Source of the DNA: Rhizobiales bacterium 62-17
GTDB lineage: Bacteria; Pseudomonadota; Alphaproteobacteria; Rhizobiales; Beijerinckiaceae
DNA length: 64,000 nt
Reading direction: 5' to 3'
Assembly (NCBI GenBank): GCA_001898965.1
Contig: MKVW01000009.1
Span: forward strand, 1,300,177 to 1,364,176
Part shown: positions 24,101-31,784 of the stretch, one piece after another
Numbering within the stretch: position 1 is the stretch's first letter
Layout of the letters: each line of letters opens with the position of its first letter
Program-made: the position numbers and the translations under genes
Notes under the pieces: generated by a model
What the model saw: only the letters and a program-made list of their open reading frames with translations
Database searches by the model: none
Told to the model about the DNA's origin: nothing

Positions 24101-24901
24101 CTAAGGCCTGTTCTCGTATGCTCTAAGTAGTCGATAAGTAGACTCAGCCTCTTCAGGATTAAATCCATTTATACGCAGGGCCGATGCCATCGCTTCTATC
24201 GATGCCGTTGGGCGTTCGCCTTCCTCTTGCCGGCGAGCATAATCAAAAAGAGATGAAGCCAGAGCATAAACTTCGGCAGCATCGAGAATCGCTTGATCGA
24301 GGTAAGGGGGGAAGACCCCACTAGCTCCTCGCCGCAGCACCTCTTCTTGTAGATCCCTTAGTCTAGCCTGTTGGACTTGGAAGTGTGCAATCAGATCGGC
24401 AATTTTTTTAGCGTAAGGGCTTTTCGAATAGCGGACAGCGTCGCGCAGATACCCAATTAGGCTGGGCGACAGCTTCGGAAAAACTATATCGGGGTTGTCA
24501 CCAGTTCTAATGGCATCGAAGATGGCTTTTTGTTGCTTCAAACAGGATGCGCTATATTCACAAATTTCGCTGAGAGCGAGCGGGAGGATGGATCGAGCAG
24601 CATAGCTCTCTGCGTCCCGCTCACGATCGGAGAGCATCTGACTTTGAGAGATTTGCTTTCTGATTTGCCACACTGTTACGGCAGCACCTGCTAAGGCGAA
24701 AACACCTGCAATCAGCGTTGACCATCGAAAAAGCCAATCACTAGCTTCGCGATCAGCGACAGCAACACCCAACATACAGCCAAAGATGAAGGAGAATACA
24801 GTGAAGAACCACCCAAATATTCCCCGTGGTGGGGCGTCATTCAGGGTTGGAGATTCTGTAGACACTACTCGTCTCGCTTCGGTTCCCAGTTGACCGCCCA
24901 C
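24101..24901 (-). CDS. Membrane protein of unknown function, AT-richer than surroundings
   Basis: A protein of up to 266 residues with two hydrophobic segments near the N-terminus (FGWFFTVFSFIFGCMLGVAV and a WSTLIAGVFALAGAAVTVW region) and a soluble, mostly helical C-terminal part that probably faces the cytoplasm. No family is recognised. The first residues are uncertain: GTG at 24901 or GTG at 24865, which follows a GCGAGACGAG. Base composition is clearly lower in GC than that of neighbouring genes. It starts 35 bases from the 3' end of a tRNA gene on the same strand, the typical place for acquired DNA. Confidence 0.65.
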   Translation of the reverse strand: MGGQLGTEARRVVSTESPTLNDAPPRGIFGWFFTVFSFIFGCMLGVAVADREASDWLFRWSTLIAGVFALAGAAVTVWQIRKQISQSQMLSDRERDAESYAARSILPLALSEICEYSASCLKQQKAIFDAIRTGDNPDIVFPKLSPSLIGYLRDAVRYSKSPYAKKIADLIAHFQVQQARLRDLQEEVLRRGASGVFPPYLDQAILDAAEVYALASSLFDYARRQEEGERPTASIEAMASALRINGFNPEEAESTYRLLRAYENRP

Positions 24902-24935
24902 GGATTGCGATTATCGGAAAATTGAAAATGGGCTT

Positions 24936-25009
24936 TGGAGCGGGCGAAGGGAATCGAACCCTCGTATGAAGCTTGGGAAGCTTCCGTTCTACCATTGAAC
25001 TACGCCCGC
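24936..25009 (-). tRNA. tRNA-Gly(CCC)
   Basis: A 74-base cloverleaf including an encoded CCA end. The acceptor arm is GCGGGCG/CGCCCGC, the D arm contains AGTTCAATGGTAGAAC, the anticodon stem is GAAGC/GCTTC with the loop TTCCCAA giving anticodon CCC, and the T arm is GAGGG-TTCGATT-CCCTT. It reads GGG glycine codons. Confidence 0.95.
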
Positions 25010-25209
25010 GCGCGGCGACGATAGTCATAGGCGGCCGATTTGCGCAAGATGGCGGCGGCCGATCAGCCCGAAAATTAAGCCAAAACCGCGAGCTTCCGGC
25101 CCGTCCGGCCGCTGGTGCCCTTTGCCCTGCGGTTCTGCTAGAAGAATCCCGGCCCGGGACCGGGCCGAAACCCGAAAATTTGTCGGCCAGCCGCCGCCCG
25201 GAGACAAAA

Positions 25210-25671
25210 ATGCAACGCCTCACCATCAGCCTCGACGATGCCATCGCCGCCGCGATCGACAGCTTCATGGCCCGGAACGGCTATTCCAACCGCTCGGAGG
25301 CCATTCGCGACCTGGTGCGCGACGCCCTGGTGCGCACCGAAGCCGGCAGCGAGACGCCGGAATGCGTCGCCGCCGTCAGCTATGTCTATGACTACGACGG
25401 CCGCGATCTGGCGTTGCGCCTCGACAAGGCCCAGCACGATCATCACGACCTCACCATTTCCTCCATGCGCACGAGGCTCGATCATCGCCATTGCATGGAG
25501 GTGACCTTGCTCAAGGGGCCGACGGCCGACGTGCGCAAACTGGCCGAAAGCACCATCGCCGAGCGCGGCGTGCGCTTCGGCCAGATCAATGTGGTGCCGG
25601 TGGTGTCGGGCGGCCATCGCCACAGCCACGGCGACGGCCACAGCCACAGTCACTCCACTCCGGCTCTGTAG
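25210..25671 (+). CDS. nikR: NikR-type ribbon-helix-helix regulator with altered metal site
   Basis: A 153-residue homologue of the nickel-responsive repressor NikR. Residues 1-45 form the ribbon-helix-helix DNA-binding domain (MQRLTISLDD, then GYSNRSEAIRDLVRDAL). The C-terminal ACT-like domain contains QHDHHDL and CMEVTLLKG. From memory of E. coli NikR, the four nickel ligands are His76, His87, His89 and Cys95. Numbering matches exactly here: His76 and Cys95 are kept, but positions 87 and 89 are both Arg. A His-rich tail follows (residues 136-148, six His). No nik transporter genes are adjacent. The fold assignment is firm; whether it senses nickel, another metal or none is open. Confidence 0.85.
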   Translation: MQRLTISLDDAIAAAIDSFMARNGYSNRSEAIRDLVRDALVRTEAGSETPECVAAVSYVYDYDGRDLALRLDKAQHDHHDLTISSMRTRLDHRHCMEVTLLKGPTADVRKLAESTIAERGVRFGQINVVPVVSGGHRHSHGDGHSHSHSTPAL

Positions 25672-25697
25672 CGGCGAAGAACAATAGGGAGGAAACC

Positions 25698-26621
25698 ATC
25701 AATCTTCGCCAGCTCAGCTATTTCATCAAGGTGATCGACGCCGGCACGATGACGGCGGCCGCCGAGGCGTTGCATCTGGCCCAGCCGGCGCTCGGCGCGC
25801 AGATCCGCCAGCTCGAAACCGAACTCGGCGTCTCCCTCATCTTGCGCCACTCGCGCGGCGTCACCGCGACGCCGGCGGGAAAATTGCTCTATCAGCGGGC
25901 GCAGCGCATTTTAGGCGAAGTCGATCAGGCGGCGCGCGACGTGCGGGCGCTCAATGCCCGGAAGCAGGAGCATCTGCGCCTCGGCGTCAATTCCGGCATG
26001 GTGGTGATGCTGGGTCCCGACATTCTGATGGACGCGGAAAAGCGCCTGCCCGATGTCGCCATCTCCCTGGTGGAAGAGCGCACGCCCGTCCTCCTCGATG
26101 CGCTCGATCACGATCAGGTCGACATCACCTTTCTCTACAATGTCGACGAGCGGCCCGATCTCATCCGCCGCGCCTTGATCGAGGAAGACCTGCTGCTGAT
26201 CACCGCGCCCGACAAGCAGCCCGTCACCGAGACCGTCTCCTTCGCCGAGGCGCTGCGTTACGATCTCGCCATCGGCGGCGAGCGCGGCATTCTGCGCCAC
26301 ATCGTCGAGACCGAGGCGCGGCGCCTGTCGCTCAATGTGCACGTCGCCTATGAAGTGCATTCGATGCTGACCATGAAGACCATGGTGGCGCGCGGCACCG
26401 CCGCCACCATCCTGCCTTACAGCCTCGTTGCCCGGGAGGTCCGGGCCGGCACCTTAGCGGCGCGGCGGATCGACCGGCCGGCGCTGACCTGGACGCTCTA
26501 TATCGCGCGCCGCCGCAACGGCCGCTGGGCGCTGGATGACGGCCAGGTCGATGCCCATATCGAGCGCTTGGTGGAAGCCATGCTCGAGCTGACCCAGCCC
26601 TGGGCGCGCCGGCTGACGTAG
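25698..26621 (+). CDS. LysR-family regulator with an apparent ATC start codon
   Basis: A protein of about 307 residues with a complete LysR architecture: NLRQLSYFIKVIDAGTMTAA, then LAQPALGAQIRQLETELGV in the winged helix, and a C-terminal co-inducer domain. It resembles the nitrogen-assimilation (Nac/Cbl) branch. Where the usual MNLRQ start is expected the codon is ATC, at 25698-25700, with GGGAGGA ideally placed before it. The next upstream in-frame start is at 25491, inside nikR, and an internal GTG would remove part of the DNA-binding helix. So the gene either uses ATC, or has lost its start codon, or has a sequencing error. It follows nikR by 26 bases. Confidence 0.8.
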   Translation: MNLRQLSYFIKVIDAGTMTAAAEALHLAQPALGAQIRQLETELGVSLILRHSRGVTATPAGKLLYQRAQRILGEVDQAARDVRALNARKQEHLRLGVNSGMVVMLGPDILMDAEKRLPDVAISLVEERTPVLLDALDHDQVDITFLYNVDERPDLIRRALIEEDLLLITAPDKQPVTETVSFAEALRYDLAIGGERGILRHIVETEARRLSLNVHVAYEVHSMLTMKTMVARGTAATILPYSLVAREVRAGTLAARRIDRPALTWTLYIARRRNGRWALDDGQVDAHIERLVEAMLELTQPWARRLT

Positions 26622-26639
26622 CGATCCATCGAAGCCTCG

Positions 26640-26743
26640 GTCATCCCGGACACGCGCAGCATGATCCGGGACCCAGGGGCGTCCGACTGAGACCCTGCCA
26701 TTTGCCCCTGGTTCCCGGATCGCCTGCGGCGTCCGGGATGACA
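26640..26743. repeat. Palindromic intergenic repeat, family 1, copy 2
   Basis: TCATCCCGGACACGCGCAGC and GGCGTCCGGGATGACA form the outer arms, and GATCCGGGACCCAGGGG with CCCCTGGTTCCCGGATC the inner arms. It matches the copy at 5787-5924 and lies just after the LysR gene. It occupies most of the 306-base gap 26622-26927; the remainder holds the Rieske gene's leader, in which I see no other feature. Confidence 0.85.
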
Positions 26744-26927
26744 CAAAGAGCCGTGATCTTACCTGCTGGTGCGCCGCAAAAAGGCATGGGCTGGATTTAG
26801 ACCAAAGAAAAACTTTGGGCTCACAGACATGGATTGTTTTGGACATCGGCGACGGCAGGACGATACTTCACCCTCATAGAAAGCTCGCCACGGCAAAGTT
26901 TGGCGGGAAATTTGGGAGAGAAGGACA

Positions 26928-27293
26928 ATGCCTGAGCAGTTCGTCTGCAAATCGTCTGAATTCAAGAACGGCGAGCGCCAGATCATCCGTCTCGGCGAGG
27001 ACGAAGTCGGGGTGTTCAAGCATGAGGGCGAATATTACGCCTACAGCAATTACTGCGTTCACCAGGGCGGCCCCGCCTGCGAAGGCCTGACCATCGCCAA
27101 GGTGGAAGAGCACCTGCGTCCCGACAAGACCTCGATGGGCCTGTCCTTCTCGGAAAAGGACATGAACTTCGTCTGCCCATGGCATGGCTATGAATATGAC
27201 ATGCGCACCGGCTGCCATGTCGCCGACAAGCGCATTCGCCTGCGCAAATACAAGGTCGTCGAGAAGGCCGGGGATGTCTATGTCGTCGCCTAA
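26928..27293 (+). CDS. Rieske-type [2Fe-2S] ferredoxin
   Basis: A 121-residue free-standing Rieske protein. The two cluster-binding loops are YCVHQGGPACEG (Cys-x-His) and FVCPWHGYEYD (Cys-x-x-His), giving the expected two Cys and two His ligands. An insertion of about 40 residues between the loops (EEHLRPDKTSMGLSFSEKD) is longer than in minimal bacterial Rieske ferredoxins. It is the first gene of a cluster with a basic protein and an amidohydrolase. No Rieske oxygenase is nearby, so its partner is unknown. Confidence 0.92.
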   Translation: MPEQFVCKSSEFKNGERQIIRLGEDEVGVFKHEGEYYAYSNYCVHQGGPACEGLTIAKVEEHLRPDKTSMGLSFSEKDMNFVCPWHGYEYDMRTGCHVADKRIRLRKYKVVEKAGDVYVVA

Positions 27294-27879
27294 GACCGGC
27301 AAGACAGCCAGCAAGACAGCCACCCGGGCCTCCGCCAAAAGTGGTGCCAAGAGTGGCACGAAGCGCGGCGGGAAGGGTAGCGCGACGACCGCGGCGCGTT
27401 CGATGGCCAAGAAGCTGATGAGCGCCGAACCACCGTCGGAAGCCAAGGCGGCTTTCGCCAAGGCGATGCTGCAGGGCGTGCAGCCCGGCACCGAGGCGGC
27501 GCGCTCCGTCGCGCGCAAGAAGAACGGCGGCGATGTTCCGCAAGTCCCGCATGTCGAAGTGCTGCGCAAGATTCCAGCCCCTGACGAAATCGTCGAGAAC
27601 GAACCCTCGGCGCGGGCCGTGGCTTTGGCTCAGGAGATCGAAAAGGCGCTGCGCGACGGCGACTTCGAGAAATTCCAGCCGCATGCGCAACAGGCGCTGA
27701 TTGCTGCCATCTGTCGGCTCTACAGCGCCAACAACGATATCGGCAATCGCTTCGGCGCCATCGGTCAGCCCTCCGCGGTCAATGCCACGGACGTCATGAT
27801 TTTGTGTGGCGCGCTGTTGAAAGCGGTCGACCTGCAAGTGTTCGAACTGGGGCTCTGGCAGAGCTGGAGCTCCCGCTGA
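27274..27879 (+). CDS. Lys/Ala-rich protein of unknown function
   Basis: A 201-residue protein that overlaps the end of the Rieske gene in another frame. The first 50 residues are a low-complexity Lys/Ala/Ser/Thr/Gly run like a histone-H1-type tail, which might bind nucleic acid or be disordered. From residue 60 to 201 a folded, mostly helical domain is expected (ALAQEIEKALRDGDFEKFQP and AICRLYSANNDIGNRFG). I recognise no family. ATGs at 27274 and 27280 are both possible; GAAGG precedes the first. It is co-transcribed with the Rieske gene and probably with the amidohydrolase that starts 50 bases downstream. Confidence 0.7.
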   Translation: MSMSSPKTGKTASKTATRASAKSGAKSGTKRGGKGSATTAARSMAKKLMSAEPPSEAKAAFAKAMLQGVQPGTEAARSVARKKNGGDVPQVPHVEVLRKIPAPDEIVENEPSARAVALAQEIEKALRDGDFEKFQPHAQQALIAAICRLYSANNDIGNRFGAIGQPSAVNATDVMILCGALLKAVDLQVFELGLWQSWSSR

Positions 27880-27929
27880 GTTCGCAGTGAATAAGATTTG
27901 GGCAAGAATAGCCTGGGAAGGATAACGTC

Positions 27930-29174
27930 ATGGATCTGATTTCTGATCGCGGCCGTCGCGTATCGGTCGAGGAATTGAACACCAGCAAACTGCTGGCGCA
28001 TGCCGCCAAACAGGCGCGCGACCGCAAGTTCGAGGATGTGATGATCGTCGACTGCGACGCCCATCACTACGAAAACGAGCATATGTCCGAAATTCTCCCC
28101 TTCATGGAGAACGAGGTCTTCAAGCAGCTGGCGATGGCGGCGGGCGCCAAGGGCAGCCGCGGCGCGGTGGCGCCGGGCACCTTCGGCTATCAGGACATGG
28201 GCGGCCGCGTGACGCGCTATCCGCTGCGTGCCTCGGAGAAGACGGAGAACAACCGCGTCCGCGACGTGCAGCTCGGCGAGCGCTGGATGGACGCCATGGG
28301 CGTCGATTATTCCTGCCTGTTCCCCACGGGCATGCTCAACATCGGCTTGCATCCGCAAAAGGAAATGGAATTCGAACTGTGCTGGGCCTATGCGCGCTGG
28401 GTCACCGAAAAGGTGATCCCGGAATCGGGCGGGCGCCTTTACACCATGCTCTGCCTGCCGTTCAGCGATCCGGAAGGCTGCCTGCGCATGGTCGAAACCT
28501 TCGGCGACCGCCCGGGCGTTGGCGGCTTCATGATCACCACCGTGCGTGAACGCATGGCCGTTTACGACAACGCCTATATGAAGCTCTACCGCGCCATCGA
28601 GGAACGCGGCCTGGCGCTGTCGTTCCACTCGGGTCCGAACTGGGGTAGCCAGACCTTCCAGAGCTGCAATCGCTTCATCTCGGCCCATGCGCTGGGTTTC
28701 AGCTGGTTCAACATCCTTCACTGCACCAATTGGGTGGTGAACGGCATGGGCGAGCGCTTCCCGAAACTGCCGGTGATCTGGATCGAAGCGGGCCTCGCCT
28801 GGATTCCGTTCCTGATGCAGAAACTCGATCACGAATATCTGCTGCGCCCGTCCGAATGCCCGATCCTGAAGAAGAAACCGTCGGACTATATGCGCGACAT
28901 GTTCTATTCGTCGCAGCCGATGGAAATTCAAGACATGGGCGCGCTGGAGACGACGTTCCGCATGATCAATGCGGAAACGCAATTGCTCTACGCGTCCGAC
29001 TATCCGCACTGGGATTTCGATCTGCCCTCGACGATCTGGGATCTGCCCTTCGTCAGCGAGAAGGCCAAGCACAATATTCTGGGCGGCACCGCCGCGCGGC
29101 TGTTCAAACTGCCGCCGCGCAACGACGGCCAAAAGCAGAACCTGATCAAGTTCGGCAATCTGAAGGCCGCTTGA
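27930..29174 (+). CDS. Amidohydrolase-family metal-dependent hydrolase/decarboxylase
   Basis: A 414-residue TIM-barrel enzyme of the amidohydrolase-2 family (ACMSD/5-carboxyvanillate-decarboxylase relatives). The N-terminal metal motif is DCDAHHYEN. A barrel histidine occurs in LSFHSGPNWG, and the C-terminal aspartate is in YASDYPHWD, the family's SDYPH signature. Members hydrolyse or decarboxylate small aromatic or heterocyclic acids. The neighbouring Rieske and basic-protein genes suggest a dedicated pathway. The gene ends 20 bases before a strong terminator. Confidence 0.9.
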   Translation: MDLISDRGRRVSVEELNTSKLLAHAAKQARDRKFEDVMIVDCDAHHYENEHMSEILPFMENEVFKQLAMAAGAKGSRGAVAPGTFGYQDMGGRVTRYPLRASEKTENNRVRDVQLGERWMDAMGVDYSCLFPTGMLNIGLHPQKEMEFELCWAYARWVTEKVIPESGGRLYTMLCLPFSDPEGCLRMVETFGDRPGVGGFMITTVRERMAVYDNAYMKLYRAIEERGLALSFHSGPNWGSQTFQSCNRFISAHALGFSWFNILHCTNWVVNGMGERFPKLPVIWIEAGLAWIPFLMQKLDHEYLLRPSECPILKKKPSDYMRDMFYSSQPMEIQDMGALETTFRMINAETQLLYASDYPHWDFDLPSTIWDLPFVSEKAKHNILGGTAARLFKLPPRNDGQKQNLIKFGNLKAA

Positions 29175-29193
29175 TCATTCCACCATCATTTTC

Positions 29194-29223
29194 AAAGGCC
29201 CGCTCGCAGGAGCGGGCCTTTTT
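29194..29223 (+). terminator. Rho-independent terminator after the Rieske-amidohydrolase operon
   Basis: A perfect 12-bp stem (29194-29205 with 29210-29221), a 4-base loop and a run of five T mark the end of the operon, so the MetE-like gene beyond it has its own promoter. Confidence 0.93.
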
Positions 29224-29327
29224 GTTGGAATCGCTCCAATTCAAGATGCAAAAATTTCCGCTTTGACCCGTCGCCGCGCTTCGGCAAGACTGTCCTCAAG
29301 CCCTGCACCATGCTTGGGGAGGAAGCC

Positions 29328-30428
29328 ATGCAAACTGCGAAACCACCGTTCCGCGCCGATCATGTCGGCAGTCTGTTGCGTCCCGCGTCCTTGCGGCAGG
29401 CGCGCGAGAAGCGCGCCGCCGGCAGCATCAGCGCCGAGGATTTACGCAAGGTCGAGGATGCGGAAATCCTCAAGATCATCGCCAAACAGGAAGAGGTCGG
29501 CCTGCAGTCGATCACCGATGGCGAATTCCGCCGCAGCTGGTGGCATCTCGATTATCTCGAAGGGCTGAACGGCGTCGAAGGCTATGAGATGACGCAAGGC
29601 GTGGCCTTTTCCGGCATGAACACGCGGCCCAAGGGCATCCGCGTCACCGGCAAGGTCGGTTACTTGCGCCACCCCATGCTCGATCACTATCGCTTCGTCC
29701 AGGATCATACCAAGCGCACGGCGAAAATGTGCATTCCCTCGCCGTCGGCCATCTATGGCCGGACGGGACGCACGGCGGTGCCGGAGACGGTCTATCCCTC
29801 GCTCGACAATTTCTTCGCCGATCTTGGCGCGGCTTACGCCAAATCGGTGCGCGATTTCGCCGATGCCGGTTGCCGCTATCTACAGCTCGACGAAGTCTTC
29901 ATCGCCATGCTCTGCGACGAGAAATATCGCCACGGCCTCAAGGAGCGTGGCGACGATCCCGACTATATCGGTCGCGCCTATGGCGATCTGATCAACGCCG
30001 CCATGTCGGATATTCCCGCCGACATGACCGTCACCATGCATCTGTGCCGCGGCAATTATCGCTCCACCTTCATGGGCGAGGGCGGTTACGAGCCGGTGGC
30101 TGACATTCTGTTCAACCGCATCAAGGTGCACGGCTATTTCATGGAATATGACAACGATCGCTCCGGCGGCTTCGAACCGTTGAAGATCGTGCCGAAGGAT
30201 CGCTCGGTGGTATTGGGCCTGGTGACGTCGAAGACCGGCAAACTGGAACCGAAGGACGAGATCAAGCGCCGCATCGACGAGGCGACGAAATACATTCCGC
30301 TCGATCAGCTCTGCCTGTCCTCGCAATGCGGTTTCGCCTCGACCGAGGATGGCAACACCCTGAGCGAAGACGAGCAATGGGCGAAGCTGCGCATGATCGT
30401 CGATGTATCGAAAGAGGTGTGGGGTTAA
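29328..30428 (+). CDS. MetE C-terminal-domain-like methyltransferase (YxjG type)
   Basis: A 366-residue protein of the cobalamin-independent methionine-synthase C-terminal superfamily, short YxjG/YxjH-like branch lacking the N-terminal folate half. The family start is RADHVGSLLRPASLRQARE, with ITDGEFRRSWW next. The zinc ligands expected for this fold can be placed at MHLCRGN (His, Cys) and SSQCGFAS (Cys). It has been proposed to transfer methyl groups from a small donor to homocysteine. GGGAGGA precedes the ATG. It is separated from the amidohydrolase operon by a terminator. Confidence 0.88.
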   Translation: MQTAKPPFRADHVGSLLRPASLRQAREKRAAGSISAEDLRKVEDAEILKIIAKQEEVGLQSITDGEFRRSWWHLDYLEGLNGVEGYEMTQGVAFSGMNTRPKGIRVTGKVGYLRHPMLDHYRFVQDHTKRTAKMCIPSPSAIYGRTGRTAVPETVYPSLDNFFADLGAAYAKSVRDFADAGCRYLQLDEVFIAMLCDEKYRHGLKERGDDPDYIGRAYGDLINAAMSDIPADMTVTMHLCRGNYRSTFMGEGGYEPVADILFNRIKVHGYFMEYDNDRSGGFEPLKIVPKDRSVVLGLVTSKTGKLEPKDEIKRRIDEATKYIPLDQLCLSSQCGFASTEDGNTLSEDEQWAKLRMIVDVSKEVWG

Positions 30429-30440
30429 GTTAGCGGAGTG

Positions 30441-30536
30441 CCGTCATTGCGAGCGAAGCGAAGCAATCCAGGGGCCAAGGCTACATTCTACTACGCGCCC
30501 TGGATTGCTTCGTTGCTTTGCTCCTCGCAATGACGG
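30441..30536. repeat. Palindromic intergenic repeat, family 2, copy 1
   Basis: CCGTCATTGCGAGCGAAGCG and AAGCAATCCAGG on the left are complementary to CCTGGATTGCTTCG and TCGCAATGACGG on the right, giving a stem of about 35 bp around a short variable loop. It lies between the convergent MetE-like and epimerase genes. Other copies are at 31652, 32689, 33944 and 43574. Confidence 0.9.
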
Positions 30537-30557
30537 TTACACATCCGGCGCTTCCGC

Positions 30558-31568
30558 TCACCCCTCCGCCCGATAGGCCCGATACCAATCGACGAAAGCC
30601 GACACGCCCTCGCGCACGCTGGTGTGCGGCCGATAGCCCGTGAGGCGTTCCAGCAGGTCAGCGCTGGCGAAGGTCGCTGGCACGTCGCCCGGCTGCATGT
30701 CCATATAGTTACGGATCGCCTTTTTCCCGAGCTTGCGCTCGATCTCCTCGACGAAGTCGAGCAGGTTGACCGGCGCACCGCGCCCGATATTGACCACGCG
30801 ATAAGGGGCAGCGGGCGACAACGAGGGATCGTCGGTCAGGTCGGCCGCACCGCCAGCGGGCGGGATACAGTCGATCAGCAAGGCAACCGCCTTCACCAGA
30901 TCGCTGACATAGGTGAAATCGCGGGCCATCTTGCCGTGATTGTAGATGTCGATCGGCCTGTCATTCTCGATCGCATCGACGAATTTATAGAGTGCCATGT
31001 CGGGGCGCCCCCAGGGGCCGTAAACCGTGAAGAAGCGGAAGGCCGTGGTGGGGATGTGCCACAGATGCGAATAAGAGTGCGTCATCACCTCGCCGGCTTT
31101 CTTGCTCGCCGCATAAAGCGTAAGAGGATGATCGGTGCGCTCTTGTTCGACGAAAGGCATCACCGTGTTGGCGCCATAGACGGAGCTGGTCGAAGCAAAG
31201 AGAAAATGTTTCGGCTTCAGTCGGCGTGTCAGTTCCATGACATTGAACGTGCCGACGAGATTGGTGTTCACATAGGCTCTGGGATGTTCGATGCTGTAGC
31301 GCACGCCGGCCTGCGCGGCGAGATGGACGATGACATCCGGATTGGCCGCATCGGCCGCAGCATTCAGCGCCGCTTCGTCTTCCAGCATGCCGATATGGGC
31401 GCGGAAATTGTTGGTCGTGCCGAGCAGCGCGTGCCGCTTCTCTTTCAGTCGCACGTCATAATAGGCCGTCATCCCGTCATAGCCGTCGACCTGGTGGCCG
31501 AGATCGAGGAGATGGCGGGCCAGGTGAAAGCCAATGAAGCCGGCCGTTCCCGTGACGAAAACCTTCAT
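30558..31568 (-). CDS. NAD-dependent sugar-nucleotide epimerase (UDP-glucuronate 4-epimerase type)
   Basis: A 336-residue extended short-chain dehydrogenase. The Rossmann turn is [12 protein letters not shown], the catalytic Ser-x24-Tyr-x3-Lys triad is in STSSVYG and YAASKKAGE, and [15 protein letters not shown] plus [16 protein letters not shown] are typical of UDP-glucuronate epimerases (GalE/Cap1J branch). It makes activated galacturonate for surface polysaccharide or LPS. AGGA precedes the ATG at 31566-31568. It is a single gene between two palindromic repeats. Confidence 0.9.
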   Translation of the reverse strand: MKVFVTGTAGFIGFHLARHLLDLGHQVDGYDGMTAYYDVRLKEKRHALLGTTNNFRAHIGMLEDEAALNAAADAANPDVIVHLAAQAGVRYSIEHPRAYVNTNLVGTFNVMELTRRLKPKHFLFASTSSVYGANTVMPFVEQERTDHPLTLYAASKKAGEVMTHSYSHLWHIPTTAFRFFTVYGPWGRPDMALYKFVDAIENDRPIDIYNHGKMARDFTYVSDLVKAVALLIDCIPPAGGAADLTDDPSLSPAAPYRVVNIGRGAPVNLLDFVEEIERKLGKKAIRNYMDMQPGDVPATFASADLLERLTGYRPHTSVREGVSAFVDWYRAYRAEG

Positions 31569-31651
31569 GAACAATCCTGCGTGCGACTGGAACTCCGATC
31601 GAATGGCGACCGTTGACGAAGTCGGCGCAGCGCGCAATGGTCACACCGGAG

Positions 31652-31770
31652 CCGTCATTGCGAGAAGCGCAGCGACGAAGCAATCCAGGGCGCATGGCAG
31701 GTTGTCAAGGCGCGCGTCCATATAGTCTACACCGTGGCTCCTGGATGGCTTCGCTGCGCTCGCGATGACG
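31652..31770. repeat. Palindromic intergenic repeat, family 2, copy 2
   Basis: GCCGTCATTGCGAGAAGCGC with GAAGCAATCCAGGG on the left is matched by CTCCTGGATGGCTTCGCTGC and CTCGCGATGACG on the right. It lies between the divergent epimerase and dehalogenase-like genes, with a larger loop and more mismatches than the other copies. Confidence 0.85.
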
Positions 31771-31784
31771 ATATGAGGTGACGG

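Noticed and set aside
24936..25009. tRNA-Gly as an attachment site with a flanking duplication
   Set aside because: I looked for a second copy of the tRNA 3' end between 23.9 and 24.9 kb and did not find one, and there is no integrase; only the position suggests integration.
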